Below, one piece after another: positions 22,201-33,300 of a DNA stretch of 64,000 nucleotides. Origin of the DNA: Salvia splendens (Eukaryota > Streptophyta > Magnoliopsida > Lamiales > Lamiaceae). The stretch spans positions 20,267,514 through 20,331,513 of the forward strand of contig NC_056050.1 of assembly GCF_004379255.2 (NCBI RefSeq), given 5' to 3'. The position numbers and the translations under genes were made by a program. The notes below the pieces were generated by a model that was given only the letters and a program-made list of their open reading frames with translations, did not search any database and had not been told where the DNA came from. Each line of letters starts with the position of its first letter. Within the stretch, counting starts at the first letter, position 1.

Positions 22201-22696
22201 ACAACTCCTTTTTGGTCCAAAACATATGGCCAAATTATGAATTTTGTCCATAACATTCATTTTCAGGTTTTAGGGTCCATAACATACGAAAATCGTTCTC
22301 GGTTAGGTCCGTTTTGGACGGCGCCGTTAAAATACGCCAGTCAACCGTTAATTAGCAAAAAGTTGACTAAATTAAACAAAAATTACCAAAAATTACCAAT
22401 TATCTTTTTTTCTTAAAAAAACTAACATTTATTAATTGTATTAAGAAATAAAAAACACAGAGTGGCTTTCTTCCCCACACAAGCATCAAAGAACCCTAAT
22501 TCTTCATCCACATTCTTCCATCCCTGCAACACACCGACAAACCGTTTGAAATGCATCGGTCGCCTTCCAGCCGCAAATCCGGCGACAACGGCGGTTGGCG
22601 CGACCTTCGATTTAGGACCCTGCGCCGGATTTTGTGAAAATCCGGTGATAAACCGTTTGAAATGCATATGGTGAATTAATTTTATGAAAATCCTAG
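22201..22696. other. unclassified repeat-like DNA with gene-like GC-rich segment
   Basis: 22204-22440 has 'TTTTGGTCC', 'GGTCCATAACATACG' and 'GGACGGCGCCGTTAAA' phrases typical of dispersed plant repeats. 22455-22680 is more GC-rich, with the 17-base phrase AACCGTTTGAAATGCAT twice (about 22542 and 22653). No ORF that I would call. Confidence 0.4.
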
Positions 22697-22699
22697 TTT

Positions 22700-23096
22700 T
22701 GCCTGAATTTTGTACTTTGAGTTGGATGCATTTGCGAGCTAGCTTGCTTATTCTTCTTTGGCATTCGAACATGTTCTTGTTCGAAAGTGGGTTTGTAATT
22801 TGGGGCATAAATATGCAAAAAATATAAATGCGAAGCCATCCTTCATATTCATAATGTACTTCAAATTGGTCCTAAACAAACGTTACGTTACTTGCAGCTG
22901 GTTGCATCTTCACATACCGTTTTGTCTGTATTTTATATTTTAAGTTCGATGCATTTTTGAGCTAGCTTGCTTGCTTGCTTCTTCTTAGGCATTCGAACCT
23001 GTTCTTGTTCGAAAGTGGGTTTGGAATTTGGGGCATAAATATGCAAAAAATATACATGCGAAAGCCATCCTTCATATTCATAAAGTAGTTCAAACT
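22700..23096. repeat. direct duplication (~170-bp units, ~225-bp offset)
   Basis: 22700-22870 and 22923-23096 share 'GAGCTAGCTTGCTT', 'GTTCTTGTTCGAAAGTGGGT' and 'GGGGCATAAATATGCAAAAA' in the same order, with a few percent mismatch. The second unit abuts the truncated Athila-like LTR. Confidence 0.85.
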
Positions 23097-24241
23097 GGTA
23101 GATCATTCCTTCCAGCATCATCCTTCATATTCTAGTTCCTCGACACAGCCATGGTCACCTGAAGTTCATCAGTTCGCCGGAGTCCCGCATTACCTCATTC
23201 CAGCCAGTTCGTCGCGTAGTGATAGTTGTTTCATTGCTCGGAGTGGCAAAACAATCTTTAAATTGCTTTCGTAGTAAATCTTACCTGTTTTCTTACGTTG
23301 GATCTGTTGCATTTTCATTACTTGCTGACTTTGAAGTACTTAATTGAGATCCAAACGTTTTAATGCTATGAAGTTGTTTTTGTGCATCGGTTCCTGTTTG
23401 ATTCGGTTTCTTTCTGCCTAGATAGCGTAGATCTAGTTGCTACTGTAATTTCCAAGTGTTATTATCATGTTTTATTCTGGAGTTGATCGATCTGAGATTA
23501 TGAGTTTGGTTTGCTGTTAGATTTAGATTTAAGTGTTAAGTTTGGAAGCTTAGTTTACGTGAGTTCTGCCACCTTGCATGCAACCTAGTGAGTGTAATTT
23601 CGGTTTCGCTAGTTTAATCTTTTGATTTGAAGTTTAAATTGTTAGATCTGTTTTCGTGAGTTGTTAATCTGAAGTTCTCGTTGATGAATTCTGGGTTTGT
23701 TGATCTGAGTTTATTCATGTTGAAGAAGATAACATCCACATCTAAGTTTGGGACAACTTTTTCTTTTTAGTTACTTTATGCTTTTGTCCTTTACTTTTCT
23801 CTACCTTTTCTGCTGGTACCCTACAGATCTGTCAGTCTAGTCACCTAACTACCACTTATTCTCTGATATTCCGTTTAGCCGTTCATAGTAACCACCTACT
23901 TTCCACATATTTCTGAAACCCCATTTTCTCGACTCTCAAGTACACAGCTGCCTGTCAAACATCTTTCACACCTCCTAGTCAATAAAGTACCACCTTAATT
24001 TCTAGTCTAGATAGAATCTCAACCCAAAGCGTGGTAGCTAACCAACCTTTCCAGAATATCACCACAATTACCAAAGCGCATTCATCTATGTGGGATTCGA
24101 CCCTTACGTCCACTATACTAGTCAATAGAAGTGGGTTGAGGAATTATTGATACCAGGTTCAGGCTTAGCTGGGACGTCCATCCTAATTAGTAGGGGTACA
24201 TCCTGTGCTTGATGCGACACCTGACAAAACCTGATCTTTCA
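23096..24241 (+). repeat. left LTR of the Athila-like element, 5'-truncated
   Basis: Matches 60825-61967 (from GGTAGATCATTC to CTGATCTTTCA) with a few percent differences. About 366 bp at the LTR start are missing. Confidence 0.85.
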
Positions 24242-24298
24242 CTTATGTCAACACATTGGCATTCTACATATATTATATTCACATATTTTATATACTAT
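24242..24298. other. misplaced 3'-flank segment between left LTR and gag
   Basis: 'CTTATGTCAACACATTG...' follows the left LTR exactly as it follows the right LTR at 61968, where it is target DNA (a MITE family also at 12819-13470). Here it runs directly into gag codons at 24299, where a PBS and leader should be. Confidence 0.75.
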
Positions 24299-24862
24299 GT
24301 CAGGAAGTCGCAACCGTGGCCCAACAAATCCCGACCACCAATCCAACTGGTCAGGAAGGAACCAACAACCCCATAACCAGACAGAACCAAATCTCAAACC
24401 CTGTCTATGTACCACCCCACTAGAGAAACTTCCAAAATTAACAGGATCAGCCTAATCAAGGTTCCCAACATCAGCAAAACCAGGCCCAGTATCAATACCA
24501 GAACCAGAATCAATATCACCAAGACCAGTACAACCCTCCTGGCGAGTATAACCAATACCCACCTAACCAAAACTAGCAAACCTTCTAAAATTTCCAGCCC
24601 AACCAAAACCCCCAGTATAACCAGCACCAAGGGTCAAATCAGTCCTAATACCCTAACAGGTTAAGGAGATCTATGGAGGACATAATGGGAGAATTGTTTG
24701 CTTCGCAGCAGGGTATCAAGGGTGAGTTGCAGTCCAATAATGAAGTAGTGCAGGGGATGCAGAATGCCCAGAAAGAGCATAAGGCGAACATAGATATGAT
24801 GAATAGGCAATTGGCCCAGCTGGCAAATTCGATGGGTGAAATGAAAGGGAATTTAGGGAAAC
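24299..24862 (+). pseudogene. gag fragment of the Athila-like element
   Basis: A Gln/Asn-rich gag segment (repeated NQ/YQ words, 24299-24660, with in-frame stops) followed by an open stretch from 24673 (MEDIMGELFASQQG...) with coiled-coil-like helices (MNRQLAQLANSMGEMKGN). It stops at the chromovirus insertion. The reading frame resumes at 51216 (PSTVHVPKKA) once the inserted DNA and one target-duplication copy are taken away. The N-terminal part of gag is absent. Confidence 0.85.
24858..24862. other. target-site duplication GAAAC (left copy; right copy 51211-51215)
   Basis: GAAAC lies immediately before the TG of the first LTR and immediately after the CA of the last LTR at 51210. The 5-bp size fits Ty3/gypsy integrase and shows a single integration event for the whole 24863-51210 block. 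Confidence 0.95.
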
Positions 24863-25222
24863 TGTAATAGCCGAGACTTAGATTTCTCGGGAGTTATGAA
24901 ATAAAATACTAGAACTTTTATTGACAAATGAAAGAGTATTTTTATTTCTTGAAAAAAAAAGGGGGTACAAACTACAATTTTCAGAATCTCAAACTAAATT
25001 ACAATCGTTGACAATGAAAATAAAAGTCGAGCTACACTACTACTTTTAGAAAACCCTAAGGGCTACTGTGGCTTTCGTCATCGGGCCGTCTCGGCCCCAG
25101 GGTTTTTCCAAACGAGCCGGGAGGGCGAGGCCACGAGGGAAGACAGCCTCGTTGGCCAGTCGCAACTCCTGCCAAAGCGCACGAAAGAGAATTAGTTGCA
25201 TGAATAGAGACTGTTGGTGGAT

Positions 25223-25441
25223 TGTGATAGCTCGCCACCAAGCACGGCAGTTCGGCACCGAGCTCCGGCAGTTCGCCACCAAGCACGGCAGTTCGGCACC
25301 GAGCTCCGGCAATTCGGCACCGAGCTCGGCAGTTTGCCACCAAGCACGGCAGTTCGGCACCGAGCTCCGGCAATTCGCCACCAAGCACGGCAGCTCGGCA
25401 GTTCGCCACCAAGCTCGGCAGTTCGGCACCAAGCTCGGCAA
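25223..25441. repeat. U3 minisatellite, ~20/41-bp units
   Basis: Tandem half-units CGCCACCAAGCACGGCAGTT and CGGCACCGAGCTCCGGCAGT alternate. Copies occur at the same place in the LTRs at 34955 and 47840. The word CTCGGCA is shared with the array at 3780-4235 in the other family. Confidence 0.9.
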
Positions 25442-25914
25442 CTCCGTGATCTGGAGAGAAAGATCAAAACATGAAGAAGAGCTCGGCTGTTATGACAACT
25501 CGTTTCAACAGATGTTAGATCTCCTCAATCGTTTACAGAGACAACAAGAGAAGTGTATTAAGAAAGGGAAGGGGAAACAATACCTTGCAGAAAGGCGAGT
25601 GGGCGTTGGACCGAAAGAAGCAAACTCCAGCCAGCAGGCTCCCCTCCAGCTAATACTCTGCCAAGCTGCAGGTAACAGCCCTTGCTTTCCCTACCCAGAC
25701 CGGTTATAGTCCGGAAATCAGCCCCACAATGCCACCTCTAGTGTGCACCTGCAAAAGAAGACAAAATCCATGAATGAATCAGAGTACAAGGCAGCACAAA
25801 ACTCCAAATCAGTTAAAGGATGCTGCAGGGATGGCAGCCAACATGGGGCAGCCTTAAGACTTATTCTTTCCAGCCAAACAACAAACCTAGCAGCTTTCAG
25901 TTATACTTCCCCTC

Positions 25915-25922
25915 TATATAAA
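25915..25922 (+). promoter_or_regulatory. TATA box of the chromovirus LTR
   Basis: TATATAAA in the context CCTCTATATAAAGGAAAAACC. Also at 36008, 38787 and 48895 in the other LTR copies. It would place U3 at about 1.05-1.1 kb and R-U5 at about 2.3 kb. Transcription start not shown. Confidence 0.65.
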
Positions 25923-27879
25923 GGAAAAACCACTCGGCCTCATTCTCCCTCAACACCACAAACAATCAATACAGTGAGCCAAGAGAGGGAGTGGCCGAAG
26001 CAACGGGTGGAAGTGAGGGAGACCAAGAGCCGAGTTACAGATAGCAGCCAAAATCAACACACAGCAGGTAATCTCCCAACAACTCAGTTGCATCATATAG
26101 CACACAAATAGCTAAAGCATGAGAACTAAGAGCACAGAAGCTCAAGAACATAGGAGCATGCTTTAGAATCCCACATCTTATCAGACCAGTAAGTGAAACT
26201 GAGGATTTAGAACTTAGGACGACAAAATAGTTGTTCCGCAGTCAAGTTTCGCAAATAAATCAAATAATAGGTGAGTGAGGGACTTAGCTTCGGGTGGGCT
26301 TGAGGGGCAACGAGAACTGAACTGCGACAAGGCAGCTGGAGCAAGCCGACGGTCCGGGAGAAGACCGCGTGGTCAGATGCCGTGCTGAGTGCACGACGAC
26401 AGCAGCACGGTCAACCGCGGCCAGGCTCGACAGTGACATTCCTCTTGCCTGCTCTGATGGTGTTGAGAGGTAGCGACCTGACGAGAAACAGCGACAAACG
26501 GCGCGACCAGCGTCTCCACCACGAACAAGCAGCGACAATTACTTGCCGAGTCGGGTACAGAGGCCGCGGCGACGGGGTGTCGCGACAGCGGCGGTACGTC
26601 AGAGAGAGAGAGATCTCTGGGCCCCGATCAACCCTCGCCGGAGACGGAGACAGTGGAGACGGCGTCCACTGGAGTAAAGGAAACGCGACGGAGGGGGGCT
26701 GTTCCCACCGAATCCGGCGGGTGCGAATCGCGGTCGACCCATGACGCAAAGGGTTCGAGCCAGCGGTGCTCCGACAGCCGAGCCGAGAGGCCCGTCGGCG
26801 ATTCTCTGATTAGTGGACAGGAACAGTGGTTTCCCGATTAGGGATTTGATTTCCTCAGTTTGAGGATTTCTCCTTGATGAAGATGAAATGGGAGAAACAT
26901 TAGACGGATGGGAGTATATCTTGGGCCTCAGCCTTAATCAAATAAAAGAGAAGAGATGTAGAGATTGGGCCAGATTAAATAAATTCCCTAGCTGGACCCG
27001 GAATTTATTTGAAGCCCTTTTATCTTAGATTATCTCCAAGAGTTAATGGAATTAATTCCTTAAGCCACGGAAGAAAAGAACTTATAAGCCGTGAGTGAAA
27101 TAAAAGCCAATGAATAATTAAGCGGACTTTAATAGTCACAGAAAGTATTTTTAAAAATACTTAAGATAATCCGGGAATATATATATTATACCCGAACAGA
27201 TCGGCCAGTTTCAGAATAAATTAAATCGCAGATTTAATTAAAGATTTAAGACTTCTAATTTTAGAAGGCAGAAATTAAAATAATGAGCACACGCCTAGGC
27301 ATGCATTCATGCAAGATTGAATGATTACTCAAAGCCTAATTTAAGTACATTATTTTTTGAAAAGGGACGTCGTCGCTCGACGAGTAAATCTCAAGTCAGA
27401 CAGTACCCGTTTGAAAGGGTTAAGCAAACGAGGTGGGCTTTTCTATCCTACATTATGTGTGGGCTTCTTTCCTTTTTATTTACAGAACTCTATGAGAATA
27501 AGTGTGAACTTTTGAATGAGTTGTCATGCCATGTTTTATTTTGTGATTGCCATTCATGGATAAAACGAATTCGGGTCCCAGTAGGTCAGTAAATCCTACT
27601 CGGACTTGTGTACACTTACGGACCGTGAGCTAGCGCAAGGTTGGCCGGTCTAGGGGTCGTGAGCTAGCGCCAGGTTGGCCGACCTAGTGATCGTGGAATG
27701 TGGCCACATTCCCGATTCACACAGCTTGACATGGTATATCATCAGAAAGTTAAAAGACTGCAGTCTATTTCAGAAAGAAATAACAGATTTTAGTGACCGG
27801 GACTTGTTTTCAGAAAAAAACCCCGCGTTCACTCAGCTTGGCAGACAATTAAAAGAAAAACAGTTTTCGGCATAAGCCA

Positions 27880-27900
27880 CTGAGTATATCAAGTACTCAG
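27880..27900 (+). other. conserved LTR stem-loop (CTGAGTA...TACTCAG)
   Basis: Stem CTGAGTA/TACTCAG with a 7-nt loop, followed by CCCTGCATATTG and AATGTGCAGGTTG. Also at 37989-38010, 40753-40773 and 50860-50880. In inverted orientation it matches 2965-2985 and 18788-18810. Confidence 0.6.
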
Positions 27901-28233
27901 CCCTGCATATTGTTTTCCTTAATGTGCAGGTTGATCGATCGAGGCAGAGGAGGTGTTGGGACTGAAGATAAAATACAAGAAGGGTAGCTAGTGTAGTATG
28001 TCTCCATACATGTTATACTTGTCTTGGAACTCTTCCGCTGCATAGACCTAGCTTTGTCTCAGTAAAGACAATGTCCCACTTTTCACTCTGATGTAATAAC
28101 TTGCTATCTTGATGACTTTTAGACAGTATTTCCTTAATTTCAGTAATTATGATGATGTGTTGAGACAGTTTAGTATTGTTAGTCGCGAAATAGCTGCGCT
28201 TTCTTTGACTAGGAAGTTGTGGTCGTGACAGAG

Positions 28234-28245
28234 TGGTATCAGAGC
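28234..28245 (+). promoter_or_regulatory. primer binding site, initiator tRNA-Met type
   Basis: TGGTATCAGAGC, 3 nt after the LTR end. Confidence 0.95.
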
Positions 28246-29077
28246 ACTTTTCTTTCGCTCTGACCCAAGAACCTTCTTTCTAAGCCTTAGTCCAGAACAG
28301 TAGCACTAGGCTAGGAAGTGAACAGAATGATCAGTACAAGATCCCAACACCTCAGCTCGACACGATCAACTGCACCAGAAACAGGGGTCGACGCCCGCTC
28401 GTCCAGAAAAGAGAATTTTGAAGAAAGAAAATATTTTTCCATTTTGAGAAAGAAAATGAAATTTTCTAAGTTTTTTTTTTTTTTTTTTTTTTTCAGAAAA
28501 AGAAAATAATTTTCACAGCCTTATGGGAACGAAAATGTTTATTTGAAATGCTTGCAAAATGCAACGTGATAGCTGATACTTTGCATAAGATATGCTTACT
28601 GTATCTGTGTTTATGAGCTTGACATGAATGAATAGATGTCATGGGGACTATGTATGTGAACCTAGAGTGCTTTAGAGAAGTACCTTAGGTGAGACATGCA
28701 GAATCAAGTATTGGCAGAATGAGAACTTGTTACCGCCTTCCACGGCGACGAGACCAACTGAACTCATCAATTAGGGAGAACCCCTAATTCCATAGAATTT
28801 CAAAAAAAAAAAAAATCAACAACGAACCAGAAAGTATCGTTGCAATATCAATAGACAGCAAAGAAAGGAAGTCCATTCCTTTGAGCATACAGATAGTACA
28901 TATATAGATATGTGTGTATACCAGCCGGTTATGAGACATAGCCACAGACAAACCTAGTACGACCTCTTCGAGAGACAACGACTCAGTTCATACCATCTTT
29001 TACAGCTTTTCGCATACTTGTATATGCATACTTTCGGTTACGAGCCGTTTTGAGGGCTTTTCTTCTTTTATGTAGAG
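28246..29077 (+). other. chromovirus leader between PBS and pre-gag ORF
   Basis: About 0.83 kb without a convincing ORF. It contains a poly-T run (about 28470-28493) and a poly-A run (about 28801-28813; about 30 A in the other copy at 41673). It ends in a pyrimidine tract plus TGTAG just before the pre-gag ATG. Confidence 0.6.
29058..29077 (+). promoter_or_regulatory. candidate 3' splice acceptor before pre-gag ATG
   Basis: CTTTTCTTCTTTTATGTAG is followed by AG and the ATG at 29078. Identical at 41946-41965 and the same design as at 2002-2022 in the other family. Confidence 0.4.
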
Positions 29078-30073
29078 ATGGCACGACAGCGTTTTACCCA
29101 CCGACGCCCACTCCGGACAGGTGCTGATCCAGATGCGGTGGTACGTTACTACAGGACGTACCGGCGTTGCCACGGGGACACTCTCGCCGAATTCGTCGCC
29201 CATTATGGTAAGCTATGGGAGGAGGCGAATTGGCATGGGGTGAAACCCTACGAGGGCATCGTGAGACTGGTGGAGTTGTTCCCACCGGAGTGGCAGGGGT
29301 GGATGGCAACCACAACCCAGTTGTACACTTCTTCGCGGCCTCCGACCTATGAGCCGATAGGAGACATGCCGGGCTTCTTGAGTGCAGTCTCGGCAGGGTG
29401 TTTCCACTTTGGGAACGGGCCCCCGCCAGACATGCAGGCCCCGGGGAGTGAGCGGTTCCGTAGCCTGCCACCTTTGGCCCTGATGCGGGCGGCAGACGGA
29501 GTGTTCGAGGAGGGACAGTCGTCCCGAGCTCCCGGCCGTCGCAGAGGTAGGGCAGAGATGGGAGATGTGTCGGGGTCCAGCGACGAGGTTGAGCAGTTAG
29601 AGAGCGGTATCGGGGGTGGAGAGAGTGAGGAGGATCCAGAGGAGGAGGATCCAGAGGAGGAGGATCCCGAGGAGGAGGATCCCGAGGAGGACATAGTAGG
29701 GGACGATGATGATGACGAGGAGCCGCAGATTGGCAGTCTCACGGACCAGATAGTGGGGGTCAACCCTCCACAGCCCCTCGAGCCACCACCAGAGATTCCT
29801 CCACCACCCAAGGAGCCATTTCCCGAGGAGTTGGAGCAGCCCCTCCACCCAATAGATGAGGCGTTCTACAAGGGGCTATACTACTACGCCAAGCATGTGG
29901 ACAAGGATTTCGTCTTCGACCTCGACGTACCAGTGGCGCCTTGCATGGCCCCAGAGATCCCGCAGCCGGTCGTCGCCTCCGAGGGCGAGGAGGAGGTATG
30001 GTCACCTATAGAGATGCCCCTCCCTGGGACGAGCCACGACGACCCGATGTGGATCGACAGTGACTTGGAGTAG
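29078..30073 (+). CDS. pre-gag ORF (331 aa), conserved unknown retrotransposon protein
   Basis: No named family recognised. Residues 1-105 align gaplessly with the 173-aa protein at 1480-2001 of the minus-strand family (about 40% identity by eye; shared MAR start, YRxYR, EFVAH, LW, GV, PxxWxxW, GDMxGF). Residues about 150-180 are basic/serine-rich. Residues about 185-222 form a repeated acidic tract (EEDPEEEDPEE, encoded by 15-bp repeats) ending in DDDDDEE. A proline-rich stretch (PPPEIPPPPKEP) follows, then a C-terminal part absent from the other family (FYKGLYYYAKHVDKDFVFDLD). The sequence is identical in both assembled copies. It ends 285 nt before gag. No signal peptide or membrane segment is seen. 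Confidence 0.8.
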   Translation: MARQRFTHRRPLRTGADPDAVVRYYRTYRRCHGDTLAEFVAHYGKLWEEANWHGVKPYEGIVRLVELFPPEWQGWMATTTQLYTSSRPPTYEPIGDMPGFLSAVSAGCFHFGNGPPPDMQAPGSERFRSLPPLALMRAADGVFEEGQSSRAPGRRRGRAEMGDVSGSSDEVEQLESGIGGGESEEDPEEEDPEEEDPEEEDPEEDIVGDDDDDEEPQIGSLTDQIVGVNPPQPLEPPPEIPPPPKEPFPEELEQPLHPIDEAFYKGLYYYAKHVDKDFVFDLDVPVAPCMAPEIPQPVVASEGEEEVWSPIEMPLPGTSHDDPMWIDSDLE

Positions 30074-30358
30074 GGGTCGGTCAGGCGGGACATAGCCGTG
30101 CTAGCTTAGTAGATTAGTTTCCCTTTCTTTTGTAAGAACTGCAGTGATGTCATATGTAAAAGATATTAAGACCTCGTGAGAGGCAATTTGCCCACTTTAT
30201 GATGAATGCATATGATGTACCACTTTATGACTCCTATTTGATTTTGTTAAACATATGCATGAAAGAGAATGCATGGGTTGTGAAACGAATCCTAAGGAAG
30301 TATAAACTCTGTATTGATGAAAGTGAATAACTAGTACTGATATCGTGTTATAAACAGA

Positions 30359-33300
30359 ATGCCTCCCAGAAGACAAGCAGGCAGGCCGAGAAGGTACGCG
30401 CAAGTACCAGAGCAGGTACCTAGGAGAGACCAGGCTGGGGGAGCAGGAGCACAACCGCCACCTCCTCCACCACCGCCTCCTGCAGTGCCGGAGAGGCGAG
30501 TGGAAGAAACATTTCTCAAACAGAACCCACCTGTGTTCAATGGTCTGGGGAATCCTGCTGCAGCAGAGACCTGGGTGCGTGCGATCGAGCGCATCTTTGA
30601 TTTTCTTCGGTGCACCGACAGAGAGCGACTCTCATGTGTGAAGTTTCAGCTGGTGGAGTCCGCCGACTTCTGGTGGGAAGCCAGGCGAAAAGTTATGACT
30701 CGTGAACAGTTGGAGCACCTGACCTGGGAGGAGTTTAAGAATGAGCTGTACGGCAAGTACATCCCCAAGAGCTACCGCAAGGCCAAAGAGGTGGAGTTTT
30801 ACAGTTTGAAACAGGGAAAGATGACAGTGACCGAGTACGATAGGTTGTTCTGTGACATGTCACGCTATGCGCCTGAACTAGTAGACACGGACGAGAAAAT
30901 GGCCGAAAAGTTTTGTACTGGCCTGAGATCGGAAATAAGAATGGCTCTGGCCAGTCATGGAGGTCTGTCTTATGTCGAGTCATTGGGCCGGGCCCTGGAC
31001 ATTGAGGCAGCTATGCCCAAAGAGAGGCCGACGACACATGTCACCACTGCTCCACCGCCGCCACAGCAGCGGTTCCCTCGAGAAAAGAGGAAATGGGAAG
31101 GAGACCGAGTCCCGACTGATGCTAAGAAAACCACCGTTTGCCCCTAAGCCACAGCAGAACCGTTGGTACCAAACTGCCCCGACTCCAGCTGCGGAGCGCG
31201 GAGCCCAGGCACCTCTATGTGCGAGATGCTCGAAGAGACATGACGGCGAGTGTAAGGCCGGGACTGGTGGATGTTTCCACTGCGGGCAGAAGGGACATTT
31301 TGCCAGAAACTGCCCGAGCAAGGCGACTGGAATGGGAGGACAGCGTCCGCAACTGCGGGCACTCCAGGTTGAACCAAGGAGAGAGAATGCGATGCTCCCT
31401 GCACCACGTCCTCAGCGACAGCTACGCCCGAGACTTCCCCCACAGGCAAGAGCCTTCGCACTGCAGCAGAAGCAGGCCAGGGCCGAGGAAGGGAAACGGG
31501 AGCAAGGCAATTTGGCAGGTATGGGAACTCTCCTCAACGTACCAATCGCCCTTTTGTTTGATACCGGTGCATCACACTCCTTTATATCAACATCTTGTGT
31601 GGATACTTTGAACTTGCCTACGGATGTGATGGAACATAGTATGAGGGTGTCCTCACCCGTAGGAGGCCTGATAGATATCACACGAACGTGCTCAAACATA
31701 AAATTTTCCATGGGAAACCTGAACCTAGTAGCTCATAACTTACATGTGATGTTGATGTGGAGCGTCGACATTATACTAGGAATGGATTGGTTAGCCGAGA
31801 ACTACGCCACAATCCGTTGTAAGGAGAGACAGATAGCGCTACAATACCCTGGGACAGAACCCGTAATGTTTCATGGGATCTCCATGAGGAAACGAAAATC
31901 GATTATTTCTGCCCTGCAAGCAACAACCATGATGAGGAAAGGATGTCCTGCATACCTCGTCTTTTTGAACGAAGAAGAGAAAAAGGACAAGAAAATTGAG
32001 GACGTGGCAATAGTACGAGAATATCCTGATGTATTCCCAGAAAAGCTACCAGGCTTGCCACCAAACAGGCAATTGGAGTTCAGCATCGATCTGGAACAAG
32101 GATCAGCTCCAATATCAAAGGCGCCTTACAGAATGGCACCAAGGGAGTTAGAGGAACTCAAAATGCAATTACAGGAACTACTAGACCTGGGCTTCATTCG
32201 ACCCAGTGTGTCGCCGTGGGGCGCACCAGTACTTTTTGTAAAGAAGAAAGATGGCACCTTAAGGATGTGTATCGACTATCGAGAGCTGAACAAAATAACC
32301 CTCAAGAACAAGTATCCTTTACCGAGAATCGACGACCTCTTCGATCAGCTGCAAGGAGCTGGAGTGTTCTCGAAGATGGATTTGAGATCGGGTTATCACC
32401 AGTTGAGAGTTCGACAAGACGATATACCAAAGACTTGCGTTCCGCACCAGATATGGCCATTATGAATTTACGGTAATGCCTTTTGGGCTTACCAATGCTC
32501 CAGCTGTGTTCATGGACCTAATGAACCGCGTGTTCCACCCGTACCTGGACAAGTTCGTTCTGGTCTTCATAGATGATGTGCTCATCTATTCGAAGAACGA
32601 AAAGGAACACGAGGAACATTTGAGAGCCACCTTGGAAACGTTAAGAGCCGAGAAACTCTATGCTAAGTTCAGCAAGTGTGAGTTCTGGCTCAATGAAGTG
32701 AATTTCCTTGGACACATAGTGACAGCAGAAGGGATCCGAGTAGACCCCGCTAAAGTTGAAGCCGTGCAACGTTGGCAGTCACCAGCAACGCCCAATGAAA
32801 TTCGAAGTTTCCTAGGACTGGCAGGATACTACCGAAGATTCATTGAGGGGTTTTCTAAAATAGCAAGGCCGATGACTCAACAACTCAAGAAAGGAGTTAA
32901 AGTCAACTGGACCCCAGAATGTGAAGCAAGTTTCCAATTGCTTAAGGAAAAGTTGACCACAGCGCCGGTGCTAGCCGTACCAGAGGCGGGAGTCGACTAT
33001 GTGGTGTATACAGATGCATCGAAGGTCGGACTCGGGTGCGTGCTGATGCAGAGGGGTAAGGTGATAGCATATGCGTCACGCCAATTGAGGCCGCACGAGT
33101 TGAACTATCCGACGCACGATCTGGAATTAGCAGCAGTGGTCCATGCGCTGAAGATTTGGAGACATCACCTCTACGGAGTTCGGTGTGAGATCTTCACAGA
33201 TCATAAGAGTCTCAAATACTTTTTCGAACAGAAGGATCTGAATATGAGACAGCGCAGATGGCTGGAATTAGTCAAAGACTACGACTGTGGTATAAACTAC

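Larger units (their letters stand above)
24863..28230 (+). repeat. chromovirus 5' LTR (3368 bp)
   Basis: Starts TGTAATAGCCGAG and ends GGTCGTGACA. It contains a GC-rich minisatellite (25223-25441), a TATA box (25915-25922), the GAATTCGGGTCC region (about 27568) and the conserved stem-loop (27880-27900). It carries the 5'-type alleles T26378, T26807, G26911, T27685 and C27976. About a dozen substitutions separate it from the 3' LTR at 47840-51210 (about 0.3-0.4%). Confidence 0.95.

Noticed and set aside
24394..24630. Leu/Val-rich minus-strand frame near 24.5 kb that looks like a membrane protein
   Set aside because: It is the antisense of the Gln/Asn-rich gag segment of the Athila-like element.
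25223..25441. CRISPR-like regular repeats
   Set aside because: Units are contiguous with no unique spacers, and the sequence is a plant LTR minisatellite.
25068..25709. 213-aa open frame in the chromovirus LTR (also 48048-48689)
   Set aside because: It spans the U3 minisatellite, lies upstream of the TATA box and is not kept in the LTR at 34955 because of indels. Most of its length is repeat translation.
26284..26841. GC-rich overlapping frames in R-U5 of each LTR
   Set aside because: Open on both strands and without known motifs; they shift freely between LTR copies. Best explained by base composition.
28470..28493. Poly-T run as a meaningful signal
   Set aside because: Homopolymer lengths differ between the two assembled copies of one element, so they are unreliable here.
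29347..29811. Minus-strand Ser/Gly-rich frame opposite the pre-gag ORF
   Set aside because: It is the antisense of the acidic DPEEE repeat and has no independent support.
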